Shown here: in pieces, positions 37,936 to 45,944 of the stretch
How the letters are laid out: every line of letters starts with the position of its first letter
Numbering within the stretch: position 1 is the first letter of the stretch
Assembly: GCF_023147585.1 (NCBI RefSeq)
Contig: NZ_JAHXOZ010000008.1
Span: 1 to 64,000, forward strand
Reading direction: 5' to 3'
Origin: Micrococcus sp. EYE_212
GTDB lineage: Bacteria; Actinomycetota; Actinomycetes; Actinomycetales; Micrococcaceae
Length of the DNA: 64,000 nt
Notes under the pieces: model-generated
Database searches by the model: none
Seen by the model: the letters and a program-made list of their open reading frames with translations, nothing else
Told to the model about the DNA's origin: nothing
Translations under genes and position numbers: made by a program

Positions 37936-38936
37936 CGGATCTCCTCCGTCAGCCTCTGGATGCGCTGGACCTCGTCGTCGATGAACGTCTCGAGCTCCGG
38001 CCCGGTCAGGGGCACGAGGTTCCAGTAGTTGCGTTCCACCGCGTCCGCCCACTCGGGGGCCTGCAGCGCCTCGGTGACGAGCGCCTCGAGATCGGCCCGG
38101 TCCTCGGTGGAGATCCCGGGAGGGGCGAAGAGGCCGCGCCAGTTGGTCAGCGTCACGTCGTAGCCCTGCTCCCGCAGCGTGGGGATGTCCTCGACGCCCG
38201 TGAGTCGCCCCGGGGCCACCACGCCGAGCGCCCGGAGGCGGCCGCCCTGCACCTGGGGGTACATGTCGGCGAAGCCGCCCGCCGTGGCCTGGGCGGTGCC
38301 GTTCAGCAGGGCCTGGATCGCCTCTCCGCCGCCGTCGGAGTTGATGTAGGTGGTCTCCTCCACATCGATCCCGGCCTGCCCGGCGAGGTCCGCCATGACG
38401 AGCTGGTCGAAGGATCCGCCGCCGGTCCACCCCACGTGCGGCGGATCCGCGCGCCATGCCTCGATGAGCTCGTCCATGCTCTGGTACGGCGAGTCGGCGG
38501 GGACCACCACGAGGTTGTACTCCTCCACGGCCCGGGCGATCGGCGTGACGTCGGACAGCTGCGGTCCCGCCCCCCGGGCCGCGTGGGTCGCGATGTGTCC
38601 CGTACCGCCCACCATCAGGTTGTTCGGCTCCTCCAGCGTGCTCAGCTGGCCCAGGCCGATGGTGCCGCCGGCGCCGGGGATGTTCACGACCTGCACGTTG
38701 TTCACCAGGCCGTTCACGCGCATCGCCTGCTGGAGCTCCCGCTGGAACGAGTCCCAGCCGCCGCCGGCCGCAGCCGGGGCGATCAGGGTGAGGTTGGTGC
38801 GGACGTCCGTGCCGCCCGAGGCCGAGCCGATGGAGAACGCGCTGGCGACGATGACGGTGATCACCGCCACCACGGAGAACAGGAGGCGGCCGAGGCCGCC
38901 GCGGCGAGGCGGATCGGCCGTCGAGGAGGAGGGCAT
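37932..38936 (-). CDS. tctC: tripartite tricarboxylate transporter substrate-binding protein TctC
   Basis: Extracytoplasmic solute receptor (Bug/TctC family), 334 residues. The N-terminus has a basic start and a hydrophobic segment (about 18-40); I see no lipobox cysteine, so it is either cleaved or stays membrane-anchored, which is unusual for a Gram-positive binder. LTLIAPAAAGGGWDSFQRELQQAM, VVNIPGAGGTIGLGQL and the DPPHVGWTGGGSFDQ region are family motifs; the last is part of the carboxylate-binding pocket. It is first in the operon, divergent from a universal stress protein gene. AAGGA precedes the ATG. Citrate or a related carboxylate is the expected ligand. Confidence 0.9.
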   Translation of the reverse strand: MPSSSTADPPRRGGLGRLLFSVVAVITVIVASAFSIGSASGGTDVRTNLTLIAPAAAGGGWDSFQRELQQAMRVNGLVNNVQVVNIPGAGGTIGLGQLSTLEEPNNLMVGGTGHIATHAARGAGPQLSDVTPIARAVEEYNLVVVPADSPYQSMDELIEAWRADPPHVGWTGGGSFDQLVMADLAGQAGIDVEETTYINSDGGGEAIQALLNGTAQATAGGFADMYPQVQGGRLRALGVVAPGRLTGVEDIPTLREQGYDVTLTNWRGLFAPPGISTEDRADLEALVTEALQAPEWADAVERNYWNLVPLTGPELETFIDDEVQRIQRLTEEIR

Positions 38937-39023
38937 GCTGGGGTCCTTCTGACGAGACCCGGCAGGGCGGAGACATCCGCGCCGACGGGTCTTGGTGCGA
39001 GTGGTGGTGAGACGGTATCAGCG

Positions 39024-39036
39024 ATGTGGGTCACAT
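39024..39036. promoter_or_regulatory. candidate operator between tctC and the universal stress protein gene
   Basis: ATGTG-GGT-CACAT is a perfect 5-3-5 dyad in the 167-bp divergent gap. It lies about 90 bp upstream of the tctC start and about 70 bp upstream of the stress protein start, so it could control either. No TctDE-type two-component genes are adjacent. Confidence 0.35.
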
Positions 39037-39103
39037 TCGATCGAGGGCGCCACATGTCTCCTGGAGGGGACAAACGCCCGACCCATCGCGCACAGTGGAC
39101 CCC

Positions 39104-39454
39104 ATGACTATCGTGATCGCCGGCACCGGTTCCCCCGAGAGCGCCGCAGCCCACCGGGCCGCCCTGAGTGAGGCCGCCCTGCGCGGCGAGAACCTTGTGT
39201 ACTTCTCCCTCGACGGCACGGAGCCGGACCCGTCCGAGGCGGGGAACGCGGGCGTCGAGGTGTCCGTGGAGCATGCCCAGGAGCGCGGACGGGACGCCGT
39301 CGGAGATCTGCTGGACCACGCCGAGCGCATCGGCGCGACGCGGATCGTGGTGGGCGTGAAGCACCGCTCCCCCGTGGGCAAGCTCCTCCTGGGCTCCGCC
39401 GCCCAGCAGCTCATCCTCGAGGCCCGCGTGCCCGTGCTCTGCGTGAAGCCCTGA
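39104..39454 (+). CDS. universal stress protein family protein
   Basis: UspA-fold protein of 116 residues, a little shorter than the usual 140. The ATP-binding signature G-2x-G-9x-G-(S/T) appears as GVKHRSPVGKLLLGSAAQQLI near residues 84-104, with ARVPVLCVKP at the end; the N-terminal strand is MTIVIAGTGS. The shortening comes from the middle of the fold, where the loop between strand 2 and helix 3 is reduced. Such proteins bind ATP and help survival under stress or dormancy. It diverges from tctC and converges on the glutamate dehydrogenase gene, with a hairpin between them. Confidence 0.8.
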   Translation: MTIVIAGTGSPESAAAHRAALSEAALRGENLVYFSLDGTEPDPSEAGNAGVEVSVEHAQERGRDAVGDLLDHAERIGATRIVVGVKHRSPVGKLLLGSAAQQLILEARVPVLCVKP

Positions 39455-39474
39455 CCCGCACCCCGGTGACGACG

Positions 39475-39511
39475 TCGGCCCCGCGCCTCCGAGGGGGAGA
39501 CGCGGGGCCGA
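39475..39511. terminator. bidirectional hairpin after the stress protein and glutamate dehydrogenase genes
   Basis: TCGGCCCCGCG (39475-39485) pairs with CGCGGGGCCGA (39501-39511), an 11-bp perfect stem with a 15-nt loop, placed between two convergent stop codons. Confidence 0.7.
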
Positions 39512-39545
39512 GGTGCAGTGCACAGGCGCCCTCAGGCGCCCCCGA

Positions 39546-40826
39546 TCACGGGTAGAGGCCGCGCAGCAGGTGCGCGTCGGCCACCCGCTCCACCGCGGTC
39601 ACGGTGGCGGCCTCACGAAGGGTGAGGCCTCGCTTCTGGCTGGCCTCCAGGAGCGCGTCCCACGCGGTGACCATGCGCTTCTCGAGGCGCTCGTCCACCT
39701 CCTGGCGGGACCACCAGTAGGCCTGGTTGGCCTGGGCCCACTCGAAGTAGGAGACGACCACGCCGCCCGCGTTGGCCAGGATGTCCGGCACCACGAGGAC
39801 GTCGTTCTCGGTCAGGATGCGGTCGGCGGCGGAGGTGGTGGGCCCGTTGGCGCCCTCCACCACGATCCGCGCCGTCACGTCGCCCGCGTTCTCCTCGGTG
39901 AGCACACCCTCGACGGCGGCCGGGACCAGCAGGTCCACGTCCATCGTCAGCATGGCGGCGGCGTCCATCGGCTCGGTGTCCGGGGCGTCCACCACGCTGC
40001 CGGTCTCCTTCATGTGCGCCAGCAGCGAGTCGTAGTCCAGGCCGTTCGCGTTGTGCACGGCGCCATACTGGTCCGAGACCGCGACGACCTTGACGCCGGC
40101 CTCCGCGAGGAACTCGACCGCGCCCGCACCGACCTTGCCGAAGCCCTGGACCACCGCGGTGGCGCCCTCGGGCTTGATGCCGCGGTGCCGCAGGGCGGCG
40201 AGCGCGACGTGCACGACGCCGGCCGACGTCGCCGACGCGCGGCCCAGGGAGCCGCCCAGGGCGACGGGCTTGCCGGTGACCACGCCGAGCGTGGTGTGGC
40301 CGCGGCTGGTGGAGTAGGTGTCCATCATCCAGGCCATCATGCGCTCGTCCGTGCCCACGTCCGGGGCGGGGATGTCCTGGTCCGGGCCGATGATCGGCAG
40401 GATCTCGGAGGTGTAGCGGCGGATGACGCGCTCGAGCTCGCCGGCCGAGTACTGGCGCGGGTCAATGCTGACGCCGCCCTTGGCGCCGCCGTACGGCACG
40501 TCCAGGAGGGCGCACTTCCAGGTCATCCACATGGCCAGCGCGCGGACCTCGTCGAGCTCCACGTGGGGAGCGAACCGCACGCCGCCCTTGGCGGGGCCGC
40601 GGGAGAGGTTGTGCTGCACGCGGTAGCCTCGCAGCACCTCGACCTCACCGGAGTCGCGGCGCAGCGGGATGGCCACGGCCATCTCGCGGCGGGGGGTGGC
40701 GAGGAGCTGGTGGAGCCCCTCGTCGTAGCCCAGCGTGGCGACGGCGGCGGCGAGCTGGGCCTTTGCGTCGTCCAGGGGGGAGCGGGGCGCCGGCGCCGTG
40801 GCGGCGCCGGTCGGGGTGGTCGTCAT
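39546..40826 (-). CDS. Glu/Leu/Phe/Val dehydrogenase (glutamate dehydrogenase type)
   Basis: Amino-acid dehydrogenase of 426 residues, the size of hexameric NAD-glutamate dehydrogenases. YRVQHNLSRGPAKGGVRFAP and KCALLDVPYGGAKGGV hold the two active-site lysines; DIPAPDVGTDERMMAWM carries the catalytic aspartate; VVQGFGKVGAGAVEFLAEAG is the NAD-binding loop. It links glutamate with 2-oxoglutarate and ammonia. The ATG at 40826 follows AGGACG; longer readings extend into the upstream gap without homology. A TACGCT -10 at 40959-40964 suggests a leader of about 125 nt. Confidence 0.94.
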   Translation of the reverse strand: MTTTPTGAATAPAPRSPLDDAKAQLAAAVATLGYDEGLHQLLATPRREMAVAIPLRRDSGEVEVLRGYRVQHNLSRGPAKGGVRFAPHVELDEVRALAMWMTWKCALLDVPYGGAKGGVSIDPRQYSAGELERVIRRYTSEILPIIGPDQDIPAPDVGTDERMMAWMMDTYSTSRGHTTLGVVTGKPVALGGSLGRASATSAGVVHVALAALRHRGIKPEGATAVVQGFGKVGAGAVEFLAEAGVKVVAVSDQYGAVHNANGLDYDSLLAHMKETGSVVDAPDTEPMDAAAMLTMDVDLLVPAAVEGVLTEENAGDVTARIVVEGANGPTTSAADRILTENDVLVVPDILANAGGVVVSYFEWAQANQAYWWSRQEVDERLEKRMVTAWDALLEASQKRGLTLREAATVTAVERVADAHLLRGLYP

Positions 40827-41215
40827 CGTTGAACGTCCTCGGTCGGTGATGGGGGTGGTCACCGGCCGGACCTGAGCAGGCGTCCACGTCAGTGGGGAGG
40901 CCGGTCCGGACGGATTCACGCCCGCGCCGTCAGGTGGACGGTCAGCGGGCACCCGGCCAGCGTAGTGGCCGGAGGCGCCACACCCCAGGGACGGGCGACG
41001 GCGGCCCGCGTCACACCCCACGACACGCGCCGGACCCGCCCCTGACATGGGGGGACGACCCCCGCCGATAGGGTGGAACACTCTCCTTCCCCGATCCGGC
41101 CCCCGCACCCGCGCCGGATCGTCCCGCTGACCCCGAGGTGCCCCCGCGGCCGCCCGCACCCAGGAGGGCCGACCGCGGGACAGCCGTCCGCCTGGGGCCA
41201 GACCGGACCCCTCGC
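40827..41215. promoter_or_regulatory. divergent gap between glutamate dehydrogenase and HNH lipoprotein genes
   Basis: This 389-bp stretch has no supported gene. On the minus strand TACGCT at 40959-40964 is a likely -10 for the dehydrogenase gene. On the plus strand TAGGGT at 41069-41074 is a likely -10 for the lipoprotein gene, leaving a leader of about 135 nt. I see no operator-like dyad or riboswitch pattern. Confidence 0.45.
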
Positions 41216-42379
41216 ATGCCCCTCCCCCGCTCCCGCGCCCTCGCCGCACTCACGGCCGCCCTCGCGCTCCTCGCGTCCGGCTGCGTCCCCCCGGACAGCA
41301 CCGCCTCCACGCCGACGCCGGACCCGAGCCGGGCGGCCGCGTCCGTCACCCGGGCGGCCGAACCCACGCTGCCCGCACCCGAGGCGGCCTCCAGCCCTAC
41401 GACGACGGCCGTGCCGCCGTCGGGGTCCGCGACGTCCGAGGCGACGATCCCTCCCGAGCCCGCGCCGACGTCGTCGTCCGCGCCGGAGGCCCAGGGGCAG
41501 GCCCGATCCGGGAGCGCCCTCGCGGCCCTGGAGCGGCTGGAGGTGAAGGGCCGCGCGCCCAAGACGGGCTACGACCGCGCGGAGTTCGGCCCGGCGTGGA
41601 CGGACACGGACCACAACGGCTGCGACACGCGCAACGACGTCCTTGCCCGTGACCTCGTGGACGAGACCTTCAAGCCGGGCACGCGGGACTGCGTCGTGCT
41701 CACGGGTGTCCTCGAGGACCCGTACACGGGCACCCAGATCCACTTCACGCGCGGGCAGGGGACGTCGGAGGCGGTGCAGATCGACCACGTCGTGGCGCTC
41801 TCGGACGCGTGGCAGAAGGGCGCCCAGGGGCTCTCCGAGGCCCAGCGGACGGCCCTGGCCAACGACCCGCTGAACCTGCTGGCCGTGGACGGCCCGTCCA
41901 ACCAGAAGAAGTCCGACGCCGACGCCGCCTCGTGGCTGCCTCCGCGGAGCGCGGCGCGGTGCCCCTACGTGGCGCGGCAGATCGCGGTGAAGATGACCTA
42001 CACGCTGTGGGTCACCGACGGGGAGAAGGGCGCGATGGAACGCGTACTCGAGTCCTGCCCGGACCAGGAGCTTCCCGACGGCGGCGCGTCGCCGGGGGCG
42101 ATGAGCGAACCGCAGGCGGCGCCGGAGCCCGTGAGGAGCAGCGCGGCGCCCGCTCCCGCCCCGAAACCCGCACCGACCAAGGCCGCGCCCCGGCTGGCGA
42201 CCACCGAGCCCGAGGCGGCCGAACCGGATGAGGCTGAAGCCGAGGAATCCGCGACGGACCCGCGCTTCAGCAGCTGCAAGAAGGCCAAGGACGCCGGGTA
42301 CGGCCCCTACGCGTCCGGCTCGGACCCCGAGTACGCCTGGTACCGCGACGGCGACGATGACGGGGTCGTCTGCGAGTGA
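41216..42379 (+). CDS. secreted HNH-family nuclease-like lipoprotein with excalibur domain
   Basis: Exported protein of 387 residues. The N-terminus is a lipoprotein signal with lipobox LLASGC (C23), followed by a Ser/Thr/Pro-rich linker to about 100. The central domain (about 105-285) matches the DUF1524/HNH family seen in secreted actinobacterial nucleases: TDTDHNGCDTRNDVL, VQIDHVVALSDAW with the catalytic histidine, and NDPLNLLAVDGPSNQKKSD. After a second Pro/Ala linker the C-terminal 37 residues form an excalibur domain with the calcium-loop-like DGDDDGVVCE and two cysteines. A role in surface DNA use or defence is inference. The ATG at 41216 is chosen for its clean signal peptide. Confidence 0.85.
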   Translation: MPLPRSRALAALTAALALLASGCVPPDSTASTPTPDPSRAAASVTRAAEPTLPAPEAASSPTTTAVPPSGSATSEATIPPEPAPTSSSAPEAQGQARSGSALAALERLEVKGRAPKTGYDRAEFGPAWTDTDHNGCDTRNDVLARDLVDETFKPGTRDCVVLTGVLEDPYTGTQIHFTRGQGTSEAVQIDHVVALSDAWQKGAQGLSEAQRTALANDPLNLLAVDGPSNQKKSDADAASWLPPRSAARCPYVARQIAVKMTYTLWVTDGEKGAMERVLESCPDQELPDGGASPGAMSEPQAAPEPVRSSAAPAPAPKPAPTKAAPRLATTEPEAAEPDEAEAEESATDPRFSSCKKAKDAGYGPYASGSDPEYAWYRDGDDDGVVCE

Positions 42380-42401
42380 GGCTGGAGTGCATGATCACCA
42401 C

Positions 42402-42602
42402 ATGAATTCAGAAAAGGACCGCCCGAGTGTCTGGATCGTCCTCCAGGATGAGACGCCGGACAACACCGTCTTGGGCGTCTTCGAATCCCGCTCGGCGGCG
42501 GCAGCGTTCTCCGACGAGGTGAGCTGCCTCTTCCCGCGCCGTGTTCTCTACGCCGAGTACCCGATCGGGTACAGATTCACGGGCCACTCCCGGTCCGCCT
42601 GA
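42402..42602 (+). CDS. hypothetical small protein
   Basis: A 66-residue reading frame starting ATGAATTCAG 22 bp after the lipoprotein stop. The product begins with a charged segment and has VWIVLQDETPDNTVLGVFES followed by RSAAAAFSDEV and a basic, aromatic end (LYAEYPIGYRF); this looks like a small beta-alpha fold with a single cysteine. I do not recognise a family. A GTG at 42387 in the same frame is an alternative start, and CTGGAG upstream of it may be a ribosome-binding site. It may be co-transcribed with the lipoprotein gene. It stops before the hairpin at 42648. Confidence 0.55.
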   Translation: MNSEKDRPSVWIVLQDETPDNTVLGVFESRSAAAAFSDEVSCLFPRRVLYAEYPIGYRFTGHSRSA

Positions 42603-42647
42603 CTCCCTGAGCGTGGGCACGAGCACGCCCCTGCCCGGACATGCAGA

Positions 42648-42685
42648 AAGGACCCGAGATCCTCTTCCGAGGTTCACGGGTCCTT
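42648..42685 (-). terminator. hairpin downstream of tRNA-Leu
   Basis: AAGGACCCG (42648-42656) pairs with CGGGTCCTT (42677-42685), and CCTC/GAGG (42661-42664, 42669-42672) form an inner stem. On the minus strand it follows the tRNA-Leu by about 25 bp; on the plus strand it follows the small gene at 42402. Probably serves both. Confidence 0.65.
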
Positions 42686-42711
42686 CCGTGCGGCCGGCGT
42701 CCGGCCCGCTG

Positions 42712-42795
42712 TGCGCGAGGGGGGACTTGAACCCCCACGTCCTTTCGAACACTGGCACCTGAAGCCAGCGCGTCTACCTATTCCGCCACTCGCGC
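42712..42795 (-). tRNA. tRNA-Leu (CAG)
   Basis: Class II tRNA of 84 nt. Acceptor arms GCGCGAG and CTCGCGC pair fully; the discriminator base is A. The anticodon arm CTGGC-TTCAGGT-GCCAG gives CAG; a long variable arm and the T-loop GGTTCAAGTCC are present. CCA is not encoded. It lies upstream of fhaA on the opposite strand, as in other actinobacteria. Confidence 0.96.
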
Positions 42796-42947
42796 GAGTG
42801 ACTTCCTGCTCGTGATCCGCTTTTCACACGAACCGCCGCAGGCAGCGAGAGATACTCTACCCGCACGCCCGGCCACCCCGCAAATCCTCTCGCCACGGTC
42901 CGGCCCCGTACTATCGGAGGCGACGACTGTGGAAAGGGGCCCCATCG

Positions 42948-43784
42948 GTGGGACTTCTGGACAACCTCGAACACGGCCTGGAGAAGGCCGTGCGCTCCGC
43001 GTTCTCCGCGGGCGGCTCACGCTCGGTGAAGCCGGTGGAGATCGCCACGGCGCTGCGGCACGCGATGGACGACGAGTCCTTCGCCCTGTCGGAGGGCCAT
43101 ACGGTGGCGCCCAACGACTTCGTGGTCCACTTCTCCCCCGCGGACTTCGAGCGTGCCCGCGCGTGGGGCAGCCCCCTGGCGAGCCAGCTCTGCGACGAGG
43201 TCATCCGCCACGCCGAGACCCAGGGGTACGGCCTCCCCGGCGCGGTGCGCGTGGCCTTCCACGCGGACGAGGCGGTCCGCCCCGGCAGCCTGCGCGTCGT
43301 CTCGCACCTCGACGACGGCTCCTCGAGCTCCTCCTCCCCCGCCGCTCCGGCGCCGACTGCCCCCGCACCGCCGCCGGCACCGGCAGCACCGCAGCCCGCA
43401 CGCCGGCCGGCCCCGCGCCGAGCCGCTGCGCCGGCCGTCCAGCCCACCGTGGTCCTGCCCCGCGAGCCGGCCCGGCCCCGCGTTCCCGCACTCGAGCTGG
43501 ACGGCGTCCACCACCGCATCGACACCACGGACGTGGTGCTGGGCCGGTCCGCCGAGCGCGCCGATCTCGTGGTGCCGGACACCTCGGTCTCCCGCGAGCA
43601 CGCACGCCTCGTGCGGGTGGGCGCCACGGTCACCCTCATCGACCTGGGCAGCCGCAACGGCGTGCTCGTCAACGGCCGTCGCGTCGACGGCTCCACCACC
43701 CTGCGCGAGGGTGATCGGATCACCGTGGGCCAGACCGAGCTGGTCTTCCACGCCGCCGCGCCGACCGGAGGGACCCGGGCATGA
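42948..43784 (+). CDS. fhaA: FHA-domain protein FhaA (DUF3662)
   Basis: Phosphothreonine-binding adaptor of the wall-growth kinase system, 278 residues. The N-terminal DUF3662 domain (1-125) starts MGLLDNLEHGLEKAVRSAF and contains the AL-H-MDDE and PNDFVVHFSP pattern; a Pro/Ala/Arg-rich linker (about 125-175) follows, then an FHA domain (about 180-270) with VVLGRSAERADLV, SVSREHARLVR and GSRNGVLVNG, the loops that bind pThr. FhaA in mycobacteria interacts with phosphorylated wall proteins. GTG at 42948 is preceded by GAAAGGGG, and TACTAT at 42909-42914 is a likely -10. It is the first gene of a seven-gene unit and overlaps fhaB by ATGA. Confidence 0.93.
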   Translation: MGLLDNLEHGLEKAVRSAFSAGGSRSVKPVEIATALRHAMDDESFALSEGHTVAPNDFVVHFSPADFERARAWGSPLASQLCDEVIRHAETQGYGLPGAVRVAFHADEAVRPGSLRVVSHLDDGSSSSSSPAAPAPTAPAPPPAPAAPQPARRPAPRRAAAPAVQPTVVLPREPARPRVPALELDGVHHRIDTTDVVLGRSAERADLVVPDTSVSREHARLVRVGATVTLIDLGSRNGVLVNGRRVDGSTTLREGDRITVGQTELVFHAAAPTGGTRA

Positions 43785-44371
43785 ACGAGCTCGCCATCGC
43801 CGTGCTGCGCCTCGGCCTCCTGCTGGCCCTGTGGATCCTGATCATCTCGATCGTCCTCTCCCAGGGACGAGACCTCGTGGTGGGCCGACGCAACAAGACC
43901 CGCTTCGAGCAGGCCCGGCGCGACGCCGAGGTCCAGGCCCCCGTCGCCCGGGTGGCCGCCGGCCCCGTCCCGGCCACCGCCGGAGCCTCCGCGGCCGGGT
44001 CCTCGCCCGCGGCGCCGTCGTCGTCCCCCGCACACGCCGCGCCCGCCGCCGCGAGCGCCCCCACCCTCCCCGCCCCGCGCCTGGCCCGCACCCTGCGCGT
44101 CGTGGAGGGCCCGCTCGCGGGCCGCACGGTGGAGCTGGACGGCCGCCCGCTGCTCATGGGGCGCGCGCAGGACGCAGGCCTGGTCCTCGTGGACGACTAC
44201 GCCTCCGGCCGCCACGCACGGCTCTTCCCGCAGGGCACCCGCTGGTTCCTCGAGGACCTGGGCTCCACCAACGGCACCGCCGTGGACGGCGCGCCCGTGA
44301 CCCGCGCCCTGCCCGTGGGCCCGGAATCGGTGATCCGCATCGGCAAGACCGTCATGAGGCTCGAGGCCTGA
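43781..44371 (+). CDS. fhaB: FHA-domain protein FhaB/FipA
   Basis: Membrane-anchored FHA protein of 196 residues. One N-terminal helix (about 6-28) is followed by a short basic segment with GRRNKTRFEQARR, an Ala/Pro/Ser linker (about 50-100), and an FHA domain (about 110-190) with LLMGRAQDAGLVLVDDYASGRHARL and DLGSTNGTAVDG. In mycobacteria FipA is a PknA substrate that bridges FtsZ and FtsQ; the same role is inferred here from position. The ATG overlaps the fhaA stop as ATGA, and pstP begins 4 bp after its stop. Confidence 0.92.
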   Translation: MNELAIAVLRLGLLLALWILIISIVLSQGRDLVVGRRNKTRFEQARRDAEVQAPVARVAAGPVPATAGASAAGSSPAAPSSSPAHAAPAAASAPTLPAPRLARTLRVVEGPLAGRTVELDGRPLLMGRAQDAGLVLVDDYASGRHARLFPQGTRWFLEDLGSTNGTAVDGAPVTRALPVGPESVIRIGKTVMRLEA

Positions 44372-44375
44372 TCCG

Positions 44376-45944
44376 ATGACCCTCGTCCTCCGCTTCGCCG
44401 CTCGGTCCGACGTGGGACGCGTGCGCTCCAAGAACGACGACTCCGCCTACGTGGGCCGTCACCTGGCGGTGCTCGCGGACGGCATGGGCGGGCACGTGGG
44501 CGGCGACGTCGCGAGCGCCTCCACGGTGCTGGACCTGGCCCCGCTGGACGACGTCGGCTACAAGGACCCGGGCACGGTCCTGCCGGACGAGATCCAGAAC
44601 GCGAACCTGATCCTCAACGAGCTCGTGCACGCCAACCCCAAGCTGGCCGGCATGGGGACCACCTGCACCGCCGCGCTCCTTGCCGGCGAGACGCTGCACA
44701 TGGCGCACATCGGCGACTCGCGGGCCTACCGCCTCGCCGACGGCGCGTTCTCCCAGGTCACGCGCGATCACACGTTCGTGCAGAAGCTCGTGGACGAGGG
44801 CCGCCTGGAGGCTGCCGAGGCGCAGTTCCACCCCAACAAGAACGTCCTCATGCGGGTGCTGGGGGACGTGGACGCCTCCCCCGAGCTCGACGTGTTCGAC
44901 GTGCCCGTGGCGGCCGGCGAGCGCTGGCTGCTCTGCTCCGACGGACTCACGGACGTGGTCACGGTGGAGCGCATCCACCAGGAGCTGGCCGAGGGCGAGG
45001 CCCTCAACACCGTGGTGGACAACCTGGTGGACCTCACCCTCAAGGGCGGCGCCCCGGACAACGTCACCATCGTGGTGTTCGAGGTCGCGGAGGGCACGCC
45101 CGAGGAGCTCGCCCCTCCGCCGGAGGTGCACCTCTCGGAGGACGCCCTGGCCGTGGCCCAGGCGCCGGAGGCCGGCGCGGTGTCCGGGCGCCTGCTGCGC
45201 GAGGACCTCGCGGCGCGGCCCCACCTGATCGTGGGCGCCGCCTCCTCCGCGGTGAAGACCGACCGCATCCCCGTGGTCACCCGCAGCTCCACCCGCCGCC
45301 GCGCGGCCGCCCTGCTCGGCGAGACGCCCGCCCCGGAGAACCGTCCCCGCCGGACGGCCGCGCTCCTCACGAGCGGCGGCGAGTCCGTCACCCCCGCGCC
45401 GCTCGACTCCGCCGTCGGCCCGTCCGGCCGTCCCGGGACCCCCGGGGAGGCGGAGGCCGCGTCCGCCTCGGACACCCCGGCGGCGGGCGCCGTCGGGACC
45501 CCGGAGGGCTCCGCGACCGCGCAGTCCCCGGCGGACGGCGCCGACGACGGCAGCCGCCGCAGGCGCGACGGGAAGCCGACGCAGTACCGCCGCGGCTGGT
45601 TCATCCCCGTGTTCACCACCCTGCTGGCCCTCCTCCTCGCCGCCGTGGCGCTGTGGGGCTACCTGTGGACCCAGACCCAGTACTACGTGGGCGAGGACGC
45701 CGGGCAGGTGGCCGTGTACCGCGGCGTCCCCCAGCACCTGGGCCCGCTCGACCTCTCCCATGTGGACCGGCGGACCGACCTGTCCGTGGACGGCCTCCCC
45801 TCGTACGCCCAGGAGCGCGTCCGCTCCGGCATGGCGGCCCGTGACCTCGGCCACGCCGAGCAGATCGTGACCGAGCTGAGCGAGTCCCTCGCCCCCGGCG
45901 CCCCCGCGCCCACGGGTGAGACCCCGGAAGGAGGCGAGCGCTGA
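44376..45944 (+). CDS. pstP: PP2C-family Ser/Thr protein phosphatase PstP
   Basis: Metal-dependent phosphatase that reverses the action of the PknA/PknB kinases on wall and division proteins. The catalytic PP2C domain (about 5-240) has SDVGRVRSKNDDS, LADGMGGHVGGD with metal-binding D35 and G36, HIGDSRAYRL, LCSDGLTDVV and PDNVTIVVFE. A long Ala/Pro/Thr-rich linker follows to about 400, then a single membrane helix (about 408-432) and an external tail of about 90 residues. The layout is as in mycobacterial PstP; the linker is longer. Its stop overlaps the rodA start (TGATG). Confidence 0.94.
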   Translation: MTLVLRFAARSDVGRVRSKNDDSAYVGRHLAVLADGMGGHVGGDVASASTVLDLAPLDDVGYKDPGTVLPDEIQNANLILNELVHANPKLAGMGTTCTAALLAGETLHMAHIGDSRAYRLADGAFSQVTRDHTFVQKLVDEGRLEAAEAQFHPNKNVLMRVLGDVDASPELDVFDVPVAAGERWLLCSDGLTDVVTVERIHQELAEGEALNTVVDNLVDLTLKGGAPDNVTIVVFEVAEGTPEELAPPPEVHLSEDALAVAQAPEAGAVSGRLLREDLAARPHLIVGAASSAVKTDRIPVVTRSSTRRRAAALLGETPAPENRPRRTAALLTSGGESVTPAPLDSAVGPSGRPGTPGEAEAASASDTPAAGAVGTPEGSATAQSPADGADDGSRRRRDGKPTQYRRGWFIPVFTTLLALLLAAVALWGYLWTQTQYYVGEDAGQVAVYRGVPQHLGPLDLSHVDRRTDLSVDGLPSYAQERVRSGMAARDLGHAEQIVTELSESLAPGAPAPTGETPEGGER

